Part shown: positions 35,801 to 46,100 of the stretch, piece by piece
Position numbering within the stretch: the first letter of the stretch is position 1
Layout: each line of letters opens with the position of its first letter
From: Parietaria judaica
Lineage: Eukaryota; Streptophyta; Magnoliopsida; Rosales; Urticaceae
Direction of reading: 5' to 3'
DNA length: 64,000 nt
NCBI GenBank assembly: GCA_954871525.1
Contig: OX940863.1
Coordinates: 43,076,501 to 43,140,500 of the forward strand
Made by a program: the position numbers and the translations under genes
The notes under the pieces: model-generated
Told to the model about the DNA's origin: nothing
Databases searched by the model: none
The model's input: the letters and a program-made list of their open reading frames with translations, nothing else

Positions 35801-38182
35801 TTTCCGAGAAAGAGCCCTAGTTAAACGATATTTTAAACAACAAATGAACTTCAAAAATCTTAATCATGTGTAATTGTATCACATTTACTTATTTTAATAC
35901 CTAAACAGCGAAGAGTTGTCTCCTAGTTTCTATATCAAGCCGTTAATGGGTTAAAACTTTTAACGAAAAGTGTTAAAAATTGGTTTTCTTACGAGAGCAA
36001 ATACGATGCGTTCTTGATGAAATTTGAGTTCCTAGACCTTCTTCATGGTGGTATTATTATAAATTGGGTTTGTTTTGGCATTGAAATTTTTTCGAGCTCT
36101 CTTAAAATCTAGTTTCAACAATTAACGCGTGCTCCAAAAAAAACTGAGTCTTTTTCCCATTTTACGCGAAAGAACTCTAATTAAAAGATATTTTAAACAA
36201 AAAATGAACTTAAAAATGCTTAATAATGTGTGATTTTATTACATTAAATTATTTTAATCCCTAAATTGCGAAGCACTATCTCCTAGTTTCTATATGAAGC
36301 CGAGAACGGGTTAAAATCTTTACCGAAAAGTGTTAAAAATTGGTTATCTTACGAGAGCAAATACGATGCGTTCTTGATGAAATTTGAGTTGCTAGACCTT
36401 CTTTAGGGTGGTATTATTATAAATTGGGTTAGTTTTGGCATTAAAAGTTTTTGGAGCTCTCTTAAAATCCAGTTTCAACAATTAATGCGTGCTCCAAAAA
36501 AAACTGAGTCTTTTTCCCATTTTCCGAGAAAGAACCCTAGTTAAACGATATTTTAAACGACAAATGAACTTCAAAAATCTTAATCATGTGTAATTGTATC
36601 ACATTTACTTATTTTAATACCTAAACGGCGAAGAGCTGTCTCCTAGTTTCTATATCAAGCCGTTAATGGGTTAAAACTTTTAACGAAAAGTGTTAAAAAT
36701 TGGTTTTCTTACGAGAGCAAATACGATAAGTTCTTGATGAAATTTGAGTTCCTAGACCTTCTTTATGGTGGTATTATTATAAATTGGGTTTGTTTTGGCA
36801 TTAAAATTTTTTCGAGCTCTCTAAAAATCTAGTTTCAACAAATAACGCGTCCTCCAAAAAAAAACTGAGTCTTGTTCCCATTTTACGCGAAATAACTCTA
36901 ATTAAAAGATATTTTAAACAAAAAATGAACTTAAAAATGCTTAATAATGTGTAATTTTATTACATTAAATTATTTTAATCCCTAAATTGCGAAGCACTAT
37001 ATCCTAGTTTCTATATGAAGCCGTGAACAGGTTAAAATCTTTACCGAAAAGTGTTAAAAATTGGTTATCTTACGAGAGCAAATACGATGCGTTCTTGATG
37101 AAATTAGAGTTTCTAGACCTTCTTTAGGGTGGTATTATTATAAATTGGGTTAGTTTTGGCATTAAAAGTTTTTGGAGCTCTCTTAAAATCCTGTTTCAAC
37201 AATTAATGCGTGCTCCAAAAAAAAACTGAGTCTTTTTCCCATTTTCCGAGAAAGAGCCCTAGTTAAACGATATTTTAAACAACAAATGAACTTCAAAAAT
37301 CTTAATCATGTGTAATTGTATCACATTTACTTATTTTAATACCTAAACAGCGAAGAGTTGTCTCCTAGTTTCTATATCAAGCCGTTAATGGGTTAAAACT
37401 TTTAACGAAAAGTGTTAAAAATTGGTTTTCTTACGAGAGCAAATACGATGCGTTCTTGATGAAATTTGAGTTCCTAGACCTTCTTCATGGTGGTATTATT
37501 ATAAATTGGGTTTGTTTTGGCATTGAAATTTTTTCGAGCTCTCTTAAAATCTAGTTTCAACAATTAACGCGTGCTCAAAAAAAAAACTGAGTCTTTTTCC
37601 CATTTTACGCGAAAGAACTCTAATTAAAAGATATTTTAAACAAAAAATGAACTTAAAAATGCTTAATAATGTGTGATTTTATTACATTAAATTATTTTAA
37701 TCCCTAAATTGCGAAGCACTATCTCCTAGTTTCTATATGAAGCGGAGAACGGGTTAAAATCTTTACCGAAAAGTGTTAAAAATTGGTTATCTTACGAGAG
37801 CAAATACGATGCGTTCTTAATGAAATTTGAGTTGCTAGACCTTCTTTAGGGTGGTATTATTATAAATTGGGTTAGTTTTGGCATTAAAATTTTTTGGAGC
37901 TCTCTTAAAATCCAGTTTCAATAATTAATGCGTGCTCCAAAAAAAACTGAGTCTTTTTCCCATTTTCCGAGAAAGAACCCTAGTTAAACGATATTTTAAA
38001 CGACAAATGAACTTCAAAAATCTTAATCATGTGTAATTGTATCACATTTACTTATTTTAATACCTAAACGGCGAAGAGCTGTCTCCTAGTTTCTATATCA
38101 AGCCGTTAATGGGTTAAAACTTTTAACGAAAAGTGTTAAAAATTGGTTTTCTTACGAGAGCAAATACGATAAGTTCTTGATG

Positions 38183-38257
38183 AAATTTGAGTTCCTAGAC
38201 ATGATTAGGAACTCAATTTATATTTGAGTTCCTAATCATGTCTAGGAACTCAAATTT
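38183..38257. repeat. Palindromic inversion junction: 34-bp perfect arms, 7-bp spacer
   Basis: Left arm 38183-38216 is the exact reverse complement of right arm 38224-38257; the spacer is 'tttatat' (38217-38223). Outside the perfect arms the match continues with mismatches into the oppositely oriented satellite. Normal left-arm sequence stops at 'gagttcctagac' (38200) and normal right-arm sequence starts at 'gtctaggaactc' (about 38240); the 39 bp between are themselves palindromic. This is the only switch of monomer orientation I found in the window. Confidence 0.97.
38189..38251. repeat. Two adjacent 26-bp hairpins built from 'gagttccta'
   Basis: The 9-mer 'gagttccta' and its complement 'taggaactc' alternate four times: 38189-38197 (+), 38206-38214 (-), 38226-38234 (+), 38243-38251 (-). 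Each neighbouring pair can fold into a stem of 9 bp with an 8-nt loop ('gacatgat' and 'atcatgtc'), and the two hairpins are reverse complements of each other. The whole block can also fold as one 34-bp stem. Confidence 0.93.
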
Positions 38258-38640
38258 AATCAAGAACGCATCGTATTTGCTCTCGTAAGAAAACAAATTT
38301 TTAACATTTTTCGTTAAAAGTTTTAACCCATTAACGGCTTGATATAGAAACTAGGAGATAGCTCTTCGCTGTTTAGGTATTAAAATAAGTAAATGTGGTA
38401 CAATTACACATTATTGTTGAAACTGGTACAATTACACATTATTGTTGAAACTGGTACAATTACACAATTAAAATAAGTAAATGTGGTACAATTACACAAA
38501 TTTTTAACATTTTTCGTTAAAAGTTTTAACCCATTAACGGCTTGATATAGAAACTAGGAGATAGCTCTTCGCTGTTTAGGTATTAAAATAAGTAAATGTG
38601 GTACAATTACACATTATTTTTAAGTTCATTTGTTGTTTAA
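38258..38640 (-). repeat. Rearranged type A fragments just right of the inversion
   Basis: The stretch starting 'caaatttttaac' at 38294 and ending near 'acaattacac' is repeated from 38497, an offset of 203 bp. The expected ~360-bp core spacing becomes 555 bp (38267 to 38822). Between the copies lies a short tandem repeat, described separately. After the second copy 'acattatttttaag' (near 38,611) lacks the usual 'aagcatt'. No foreign sequence is present: all pieces map to this satellite. Confidence 0.9.
38397..38460. repeat. 28-bp microtandem repeat (two full copies and a partial third)
   Basis: Units at 38397-38424 and 38425-38452, with the first eight bases of a third at 38453-38460. Each unit joins 'ggtacaattacacattatt' to 'gttgaaact', which in ordinary monomers lie far apart ('aattgttgaaactgg' belongs next to the poly-T end). 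The joints share short overlaps ('att' and 'gg') with both sources, the pattern expected from microhomology-guided template switching or slippage. Confidence 0.92.
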
Positions 38641-41600
38641 ATATCGTTTAATTAGGGTTCTTTCTCGGAAAATGGGAAAAAGACTCAGTTTTTTTTGGAG
38701 CACGCATTAATTGTTGAAACTGGATTTTAAGAGAGCTCCAAAAACTTTTAATTCCAAAACTAACCCAATTTATAATAATACCACCCTAAATAAGGTCTAT
38801 CAACTCAAATTTCATCAAGAACGCATCGTATTTGCTCTCGTACGATAACCAATTTTTAACACTTTTCGGTAAAGATTTTAACCCGTTCACGGCTTCATAT
38901 AGAAACTAGCAGATAGTGGTTTGCAATTTAGGAATTACAATAAATTAATTTAATACAATTACTCATTATTAAGCATTTTTAAGTTCATTTTTTGTTTAAA
39001 ATATATTTTAATTAGAGTTCTTTCGCGTAAAATGGGAAAAAGACTCAGTTTTTTTTGGACGACGCATTAATTGTTGAAACTAGATTTTAAGAGTGCTCGA
39101 AAAACTTTCAATGCCAAAACTAACCCAATTCATAATAATACCACCCTAAACAAGGTCTAGGAACTCAAATTTCATAAAGAACGCATCGTATTTGCTCTCG
39201 TACGATAACCAATTTTTAACACTTTTCGGTAAAGATTTTAACCCGTTCACGGCTTCATATAGAAACTAGCAGATAGTGCTTCGCAATTTAGGAATTACAA
39301 TAAGTTAATTTAATACAATTACTCATTATTAAGCATTTTTAAGTTCATTTTTTTTAAATATATATTTTAATTAGAGTTCTTTCGCGTAAAATGGGAAAAA
39401 GACTCAGTTTTTTTTGGAGGACGCATTAATTGTTGAAACTAGATTTTAAGAGAGCTCGAAAAACTTTCAATGCCAAAACTAACCAAATTCATAATAATAC
39501 CACCCTAAACAAGGTCTAGGAACTCAAATTTCATCAAGAACGCATCGTATTTGCTCTCGTAAGAAAACAAATTTTTAACATTTTTCGTTAAAAGTTTTAA
39601 CCCATTAACGGCTTGATATAGAAACTAGGAGATAGCTCTTCGCTGTTTAGGTATTAAAATAAGTAAATGTGGTACAATTACACATTATTAAGAATTTTTA
39701 AGTTCATTTGTTGTTTAAATATCGTTTAATTAGGGTTCTTTCTCGGAAAATGGGAAAAAGACTCAGTTTTTTTTGGAGCACGCATTAATTGTTGAAACTG
39801 GATTTTAAGAGAGCTCCAAAAACTTTTAATTCCAAAACTAACCCAATTTATAATAATACCACCCTAAATAAGGTCTATCAACTCAAATTTCATCAAGAAC
39901 GCATCGTATTTGCTCTCGTACGATAACCAATTTTTAACACTTTTCGGTAAAGATTTTAACCCGTTCACGGCTTCATATAGAAACTAGCAGATAGTGGTTC
40001 GCAATTTAGGAATTACAATAAATTAATTTAATACAATTACTCATTATTAAGCATTTTTAAGTTCATTTTTTGTTTAAAATATATTTTAATTAGAGTTCTT
40101 TCGCGTAAAATGGGAAAAAGACTCAGTTTTTTTTGGAGGACGCATTAATTGTTGAAACTAGATTTTAAGAGTGCTCGAAAAACTTTCAATGCCAAAACTA
40201 ACCCAATTCATAATAATACCACCTTAACAAGGTCTAGGAACTCAAATTTCATCAAGAACGCATCGTATTTGCTCTCGTAAGAAAACCAATTTTTAACATT
40301 TTTCGTTAAAAGTTTTAACCCATTAACGGCTTGATATAGAAACTAGGAGATAGCTCTTCGCTGTTTAGGTATTAAAATAAGTAAATGTGGTACAATTACA
40401 CATTATTAAGAATTTTTAAGTTCATTTGTTGTTTAAATATCGTTTAATTAGGGTTCTTTCTCGGAAAATGCGAAAAACACTCAGTTTTTTTTGGAGCACG
40501 CATTAATTGTTGAAACTGGATTTTAAGAGAGCTCCAAAAACTTTTAATTCCAAAACTAACCCAATTTATAATAATACCACCCTAAATAAGGTCTATCAAC
40601 TCAAATTTCATCAAGAACGCATCGTATTTGCTCTCGTACGATAACCAATTTTTAACACTTTTCGGTAAAGATTTTAACCCGTTCACGGCTTCATATAGAA
40701 ACTAGCAGATAGTGGTTCGCAATTTAGGAATTACAATAAATTAATTTAATACAATTACTCATTATTAACCATTTTTAAGTTCATTTTTTGTTTAAAATAT
40801 ATTTTAATTAGAGTTCTTTCGCGTAAAATGGGAAAAAGACTCAGTTTTTTTTGGAGGACGCATTAATTGTTGAAACTAGATTTTAAGAGTGCTCGAAAAA
40901 CTTTCAATGCCAAAACTAACCCAATTCATAATAATACCACCCTAAACAAGGTCTAGGAACTCAAATTTCATAAAGAACGCATCGTATTTGCTCTCGTACG
41001 ATAACCAATTTTTAACACTTTTCGGTAAAGATTTTAACCCGTTCACGGCTTCATATAGAAACTAGCAGATAGTGGTTCGCAATTTAGGAATTACAATAAG
41101 TTAATTTAATACAATTACTCATTATTAAGCATTTTTAAGTTCATTTTTTGTTTAAAATATCTTTTAATTAGAGTTCTTTCGCGTAAAATGGGAAAAAGAC
41201 TCAGTTTTTTTTGGAGGACGCATTAATTGTTGAAACTAGATTTTAAGAGAGCTCGAAAAACTTTCAATGCCAAAACTAACCCAATTCATAATAATACCAC
41301 CCTAAACAAGGTCTAGGAACTCAAATTTCATAAAGAACGTATCGTATTTGCTCTCGTACGATAACCAATTTTTAACACTTTTCGGTAAAGATTTTAACCC
41401 GTTCACGGCTTCATATAGAAACTAGCAGATAGTGCTTCGCAATTTAGGAATTACAATAAGTTAATTTAATACAATTACTCATTATTAAGCATTTTTAAGT
41501 TCATTTTTTGTTTAAAATATCTTTTAATTAGAGTTCTTTCGCGTAAAATGGGAAAAAGACTCAGTTTTTTTTGGAGCACGCATTAATTGTTGAAACTGGA

Positions 41601-43152
41601 TTTTAAGAGAGCTCCAAAAACTTTTAATTCCAAAACTAACCCAATTTATAATAATACCACCCTAAAGAAGGTCTATCAACTCAAATTTCATCAAGAACGC
41701 ATCGTATTTGCTCTCGTACGATAACCAATTTTTAACACTTTTTGGTAAAGATTTTAACCCGTTCACGGCTTTATATAGAAACTAGCAGATAGTGGTTCGC
41801 AATTTAGGAATTACAATAAGTTAATTTAATACAATTACTCATTATTAAGCATTTTTAAGTTCATTTTTTTTAAATATATTTTAATTAGAGTTCTTTCGCG
41901 TAAAATGGGAAAAAGACTCAGTTTTTTTTGGAGGACGCATTAATTGTTGAAACTAGATTTTAAGAGAGCTCGAAAAACTTTCAATGCCAAAACTAACCCA
42001 ATTCATGATAATACCACCCTAAACAAAGTCTAGGAACTCAAATTTCATAAAGAACGCATCGTATTTTCTCTCGTACGATAACCAATTTTTAACACTTTTT
42101 GGTAAAGATTTTAACCTGTTCACGGCTTCATATAGAAACTAGCAGATAGTGCTTCGCAATTTAGGAATTACAATAAGTTAATTTAATACAATTACTCATT
42201 ATTAAGCATTTTTAAGTTCATTTTTTGTTTAAAATATCTTTTAATTAGAGTTCTTTCGCGTAAAATGGGAAAAAGACTCAGTTTTTTTTGGAGCACGCAT
42301 TAATTGTTGAAACTGGATTTTAAGAGAGCTCCAAAAACTTTTAATTCCAAAACTAACCCAATTTATAATAATACCACCCTAAAGAAGGTCTAGCAACTCA
42401 AATTTCATCAAGAACGCATCGTATTTGCTCTCGTACGATAACCAATTTTTAACACTTTTTGGTAAAGATTTTAACCCGTTCACGGCTTCATATAGAAACT
42501 AGGAGATAGTGCTTCGCAATTTAGGAATTACAATAAGTTAATTTAATAAAATTACTCATTATTAAGCATTTTTAAGTTCATTTTTTGTTTAAAATATATT
42601 TTAATTAGAGTTCTTTCGCGTAAAATGGGAAAAAGACTCAGTTTTTTTTGGAGGACGCATTAATTGTTGAAACTAGATTTTAAGAGAGCTCGAAAAACTT
42701 TCAATGCCAAAACTAACCCAATTCATAATAATACCACCCTAAACAAGGTCTAGGAACTAAAATTTCATCAAGAACGCATCGTATTTGCTCTCGTACGATA
42801 ACCAATTTTTAACACTTTTCGGTAAAGATTTTAACCCGTTCACGGCTTCATATAGAAACTAGAAGATAGTGCTTCGCAATTTAGGAATTACAATAAGTTA
42901 ATTTAATAAAATTACTCATTATTAAGCATTTTTAAGTTCATTTTTTGTTTAAAATATCTTTTAATTAGAGTTCTTTCGCGTAAAATGGGAAAAAGACTCA
43001 GTTTTTTTTGGAGGACGCATTAATTGTTGAAACTAGATTTTAAGAGAGCTCGAAAAAATTTCAATGCCAAAACTAACCCAATTCATAATAATACCACCCT
43101 AAACAAGGTCTAGGAACTAAAATTTCATCAAGAACGCATCGTATTTGCTCTC
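38641..43152 (-). repeat. Right-arm satellite, irregular order next to the junction
   Basis: About 12 monomers. Three common right-arm forms are distinguishable on the + strand: R1 ('aacaaggtctaggaactc', usually with 'cataaagaacg'), R2 ('aagaaggtctagcaactc') and R3 ('aaataaggtctatcaactc'). Type-A left halves occur at 39559 and 40277 only. Poly-T shortening with loss of 'tttg' ('catttttttta') occurs near 39,347 and 41,864 and accounts for 357-bp spacing such as 41698 to 42055. Confidence 0.88.
39021..39037 (+). other. CENP-B-box-like 17-mer in the right arm (representative)
   Basis: The same TTTCGCGTAAAATGGGA, now on the + strand because the arm is inverted. In the right arm nearly every monomer has this form rather than every second one, because most right-arm monomers share the 'cgcgaaa' end. 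The 7-of-9 form ('ctttctcggaaaatggg') appears only after A' monomers, for example near 43,332 and 46,927. Confidence 0.5.
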
Positions 43153-46100
43153 GTAAGAAAACCAATTTTTAACATTTTTCGTTAAAAGTTTTAACCCATT
43201 AACGGCTTGATATAGAAACTAGGAGATAGCTCTTCGCTGTTTAGGTATTAAAATAAGTAAATGTGGTACAATTACACATTATTAAGCATTTTTAAGTTCA
43301 TTTGTTGTTTAAATATCGTTTAATTAGGGTTCTTTCTCGGAAAATGGGAAAAAGACTCAGTTTTTTTTTAGCACGCATTAATTGTTGAAACTGGATTTTA
43401 AGAGAGCTCCAAAAACTTTTAATTCCAAAACTAACCCAATTTATAATAATACCACCCTAAATAAGGTCTATCAACTCAAATTTCATCAAGAACGCATCGT
43501 ATTTGCTCTCGTACGATAACCAATTTTTAACACTTTTCGGTAAAGATTTTAACCCGTTCACGGCTTCATATAGAAACTAGCAGATAGTGGTTCGCAATTT
43601 AGGAATTACAATAAGTTAATTTAATACAATTACTAATTATTAAGCATTTTTAAGTTCATTTTTTGTTTAAAATATATTTTAATTAGAATTCTTTCGCGTA
43701 AAATGGGAAAAAGACTCAGTTTTTTTTGGAGGACGCATTAATTGTTGAAACTAGATTTTAAGAGAGCTCGAAAAACTTTCAATGCCAAAACTAACCCAAT
43801 TCATAATAATACCACCCTAAACAAGGTCTAGGAACTCAAATTTCATAAAGAACGCATCGTATTTGCTCTCGTACGATAACCAATTTTTAACACTTTTCGG
43901 TAAAGATTTTAACCCGTTCACGGCTTCATATAGAAACTAGGAGATAGTGCTTCGCAATTTAGGAATTACAATAAGTTAATTTAATAAAATTACTCATTAT
44001 TAAGCATTTTTAAGTTCATTTTTTGTTTAAAATATCTTTTAATTAGAGTTCTTTCGCGTAAAATGGGAAAAAGACTCAGTTTTTTTTGGAGCACGCATTA
44101 ATTGTTGAAACTGGATTTTAAGAGAGCTCCAAAAACTTTTAATTCCAAAACTAACCCAATTTATAATAATACCACCCTAAAGAAGGTCTAGCAACTCAAA
44201 TTTCATCAAGAACGCATCGTATTTGCTCTCGTACGATAACCAATTTTTAACACTTTTTGGTAAAGATTTTAACCCGTTCACGGCTTCATATAGAAACTAG
44301 GAGATAGTGCTTCGCAATTTAGGAATTACAATAAGTTAATTTAATAAAATTACTCATTATTAAGCATTTTTAAGTTCATTTTTTGTTTAAAATATCTTTT
44401 AATTAGAGTTCTTTCGCGTAAAATGGGAAAAAGACTCAGTTTTTTTTGGAGGACGCATTAATTGTTGAAACTAGATTTTAAGAGAGCTCGAAAAACTTTC
44501 AATGCCAAAACTAACCCAATTCATAATAATACCACCCTAAACAAAGTCTAGGAACTCAAATTTCATAAAGAACGCATCGTATTTGCTCTCGTACGATAAC
44601 CAATTTTTAACACTTTTCGGTAAAGATTTTAACCCGTTCACGGCTTCATATAGAAACTAGCAGATAGTGCTTCGCAATTTAGGAATTACAATAAGTTAAT
44701 TTAATAAAATTACTCATTATTAAGCATTTTTAAGTTCATTTTTTGTTTAAAATATCTTTTAATTAGAGTTCTTTCGCGTAAAATGGGAAAAAGACTCAGT
44801 TTTTTTTGGAGGACGCATTAATTGTTGAAACTAGATTTTAAGAGAGCTCGAAAAACTTTCAATGCCAAAACTAACCCAATTCATAATAATACCACCCTAA
44901 ACAAGGTCTAGGAACTAAAATTTCATCAAGAACGCATCGTATTTGCTCTCGTAAGAAAACCAATTTTTAACATTTTTCGTTAAAAGTTTTAACCCATTAA
45001 CGGCTTGATATAGAAACTAGGAGATAGCTCTTCGCTGTTTAGGTATTAAAATAAGTAAATGTGGTACAATTACACATTATTAAGCATTTTGAAGTTCATT
45101 TGTTGTTTAAATATCGTTTAATTAGGGTTCTTTCTCGGAAAATGGGAAAAAGACTCAGTTTTTTTTTAGCACGCATTAATTGTTGAAACTGGATTTTAAG
45201 AGAGCTCCAAAAACTTTTAATTCCAAAACTAACCCAATTTATAATAATACCACCCTAAATAAGGTCTATCAACTCAAATTTCCTCAAGAACGCATCGTAT
45301 TTGCTCTCGTACGATAACCAATTTTTAACACTTTTCGGTAAAGATTTTAACCCGTTCACGGCTTCATATAGAAACTAGCAGATAGTGGTTCGCAATTTAG
45401 GAATTACAATAAGTTAATTTAATACAATTACTAATTATTAAGCATTTTTAAGTTCATTTTTTGTTTAAAATATATTTTAATTAGAATTCTTTCGCGTAAA
45501 ATGGGAAAAAGACTCAGTTTTTTTTGGAGGACGCATTAATTGTTGAAACTAGATTTTAAGAGAGCTCGAAAAACTCTCAATGCCAAAACTAACCCAATTC
45601 ATAATAATACCACCCTAAACAAGGTCTAGGAACTCAAATTTCATAAAGAACGCATCGTATTTGCTCTCGTACGATAACCAATTTTTAACACTTTTCGGTA
45701 AAGATTTTAACCCGTTCACGGCTTCATATAGAAACTAGCAGATAGTGCTTCGCAATTTAGGAATTACAATAAGTTAATTTAATACAATTACTCATTATTA
45801 AGCATTTTTAAGTTCATTTTTTGTTTAAAATATCTTTTAATTAGAGTTCTTTCGCGTAAAATGGGAAAAAGACTCAGTTTTTTTTGGAGCACGCATTAAT
45901 TGTTGAAACTGGATTTTAAGAGAGCTCCAAAAACTTTTAATTCCAAAACTAACCCAATTTATAATAATACCACCCTAAAGAAGGTCTAGCAACTCAAATT
46001 TCATCAAGAACGCATCGTATTTGCTCTCGTACGATAACCAATTTTTAACACTTTTTGGTAAAGATTTTAACCCGTTCACGGCTTCATATAGAAACTAGCA

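Larger units (their letters stand above)
1..38200 (+). repeat. Left arm of ~360-bp satellite array, + orientation (~106 monomers)
   Basis: Continuous head-to-tail repeat with no unique sequence. The core 'gcaaatacgatgcg' recurs at 186, 545, 906, 1264, 1624, 1983, 2343, 2702, 3061 and so on, spaced 357-364 bp up to the inversion near 38,200. Types A and B alternate, so the simplest period is about 720 bp, and longer units of 1,080, 1,440, 2,880 and 3,598 bp are built from them. Base composition is about 30% G+C. Most length differences come from a poly-A run (about 7-12 A) after 'gctcc' or 'cctcc'. The array is already in progress at base 1. Satellite identity is seen directly; a centromeric or pericentromeric role is inferred from array size and higher-order structure. 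Confidence 0.98.
26081..38200 (+). repeat. Homogeneous tetramer array B2-A1-B1-A2: eight full units plus a truncated ninth
   Basis: Units start at 26081, 27523, 28965, 30407, 31848, 33289, 34730 and 36172 (1,441-1,443 bp each). The ninth starts at 37615 and is cut inside its second monomer at about 38,200. The A1 marker 'gataag' repeats at 26634, 28076, 29518, 30960, 32401, 33842, 35283, 36725 and 38168. Units differ at only a few positions each by eye, much more alike than the monomers at 1-10 kb. Some later units share changes, such as 'cttcatggtgg' and 'acgcgtgctcc' in A2 of units 6-8 and 'aatgtgtgatt' in several B2 copies, showing local spread of variants. Confidence 0.94.

Noticed and set aside
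38183..38257. Rho-independent terminator or tRNA-like stem
   Set aside because: The hairpin is A/T-rich, perfectly symmetrical and at an inversion point; there is no gene upstream, no U-tract logic and no cloverleaf.
38201..38640. Transposon or other insertion at the orientation switch
   Set aside because: All pieces trace to the satellite monomer apart from a few filler bases near 38,201-38,205 and 38,217-38,223. No terminal repeats of a known element and no coding capacity.
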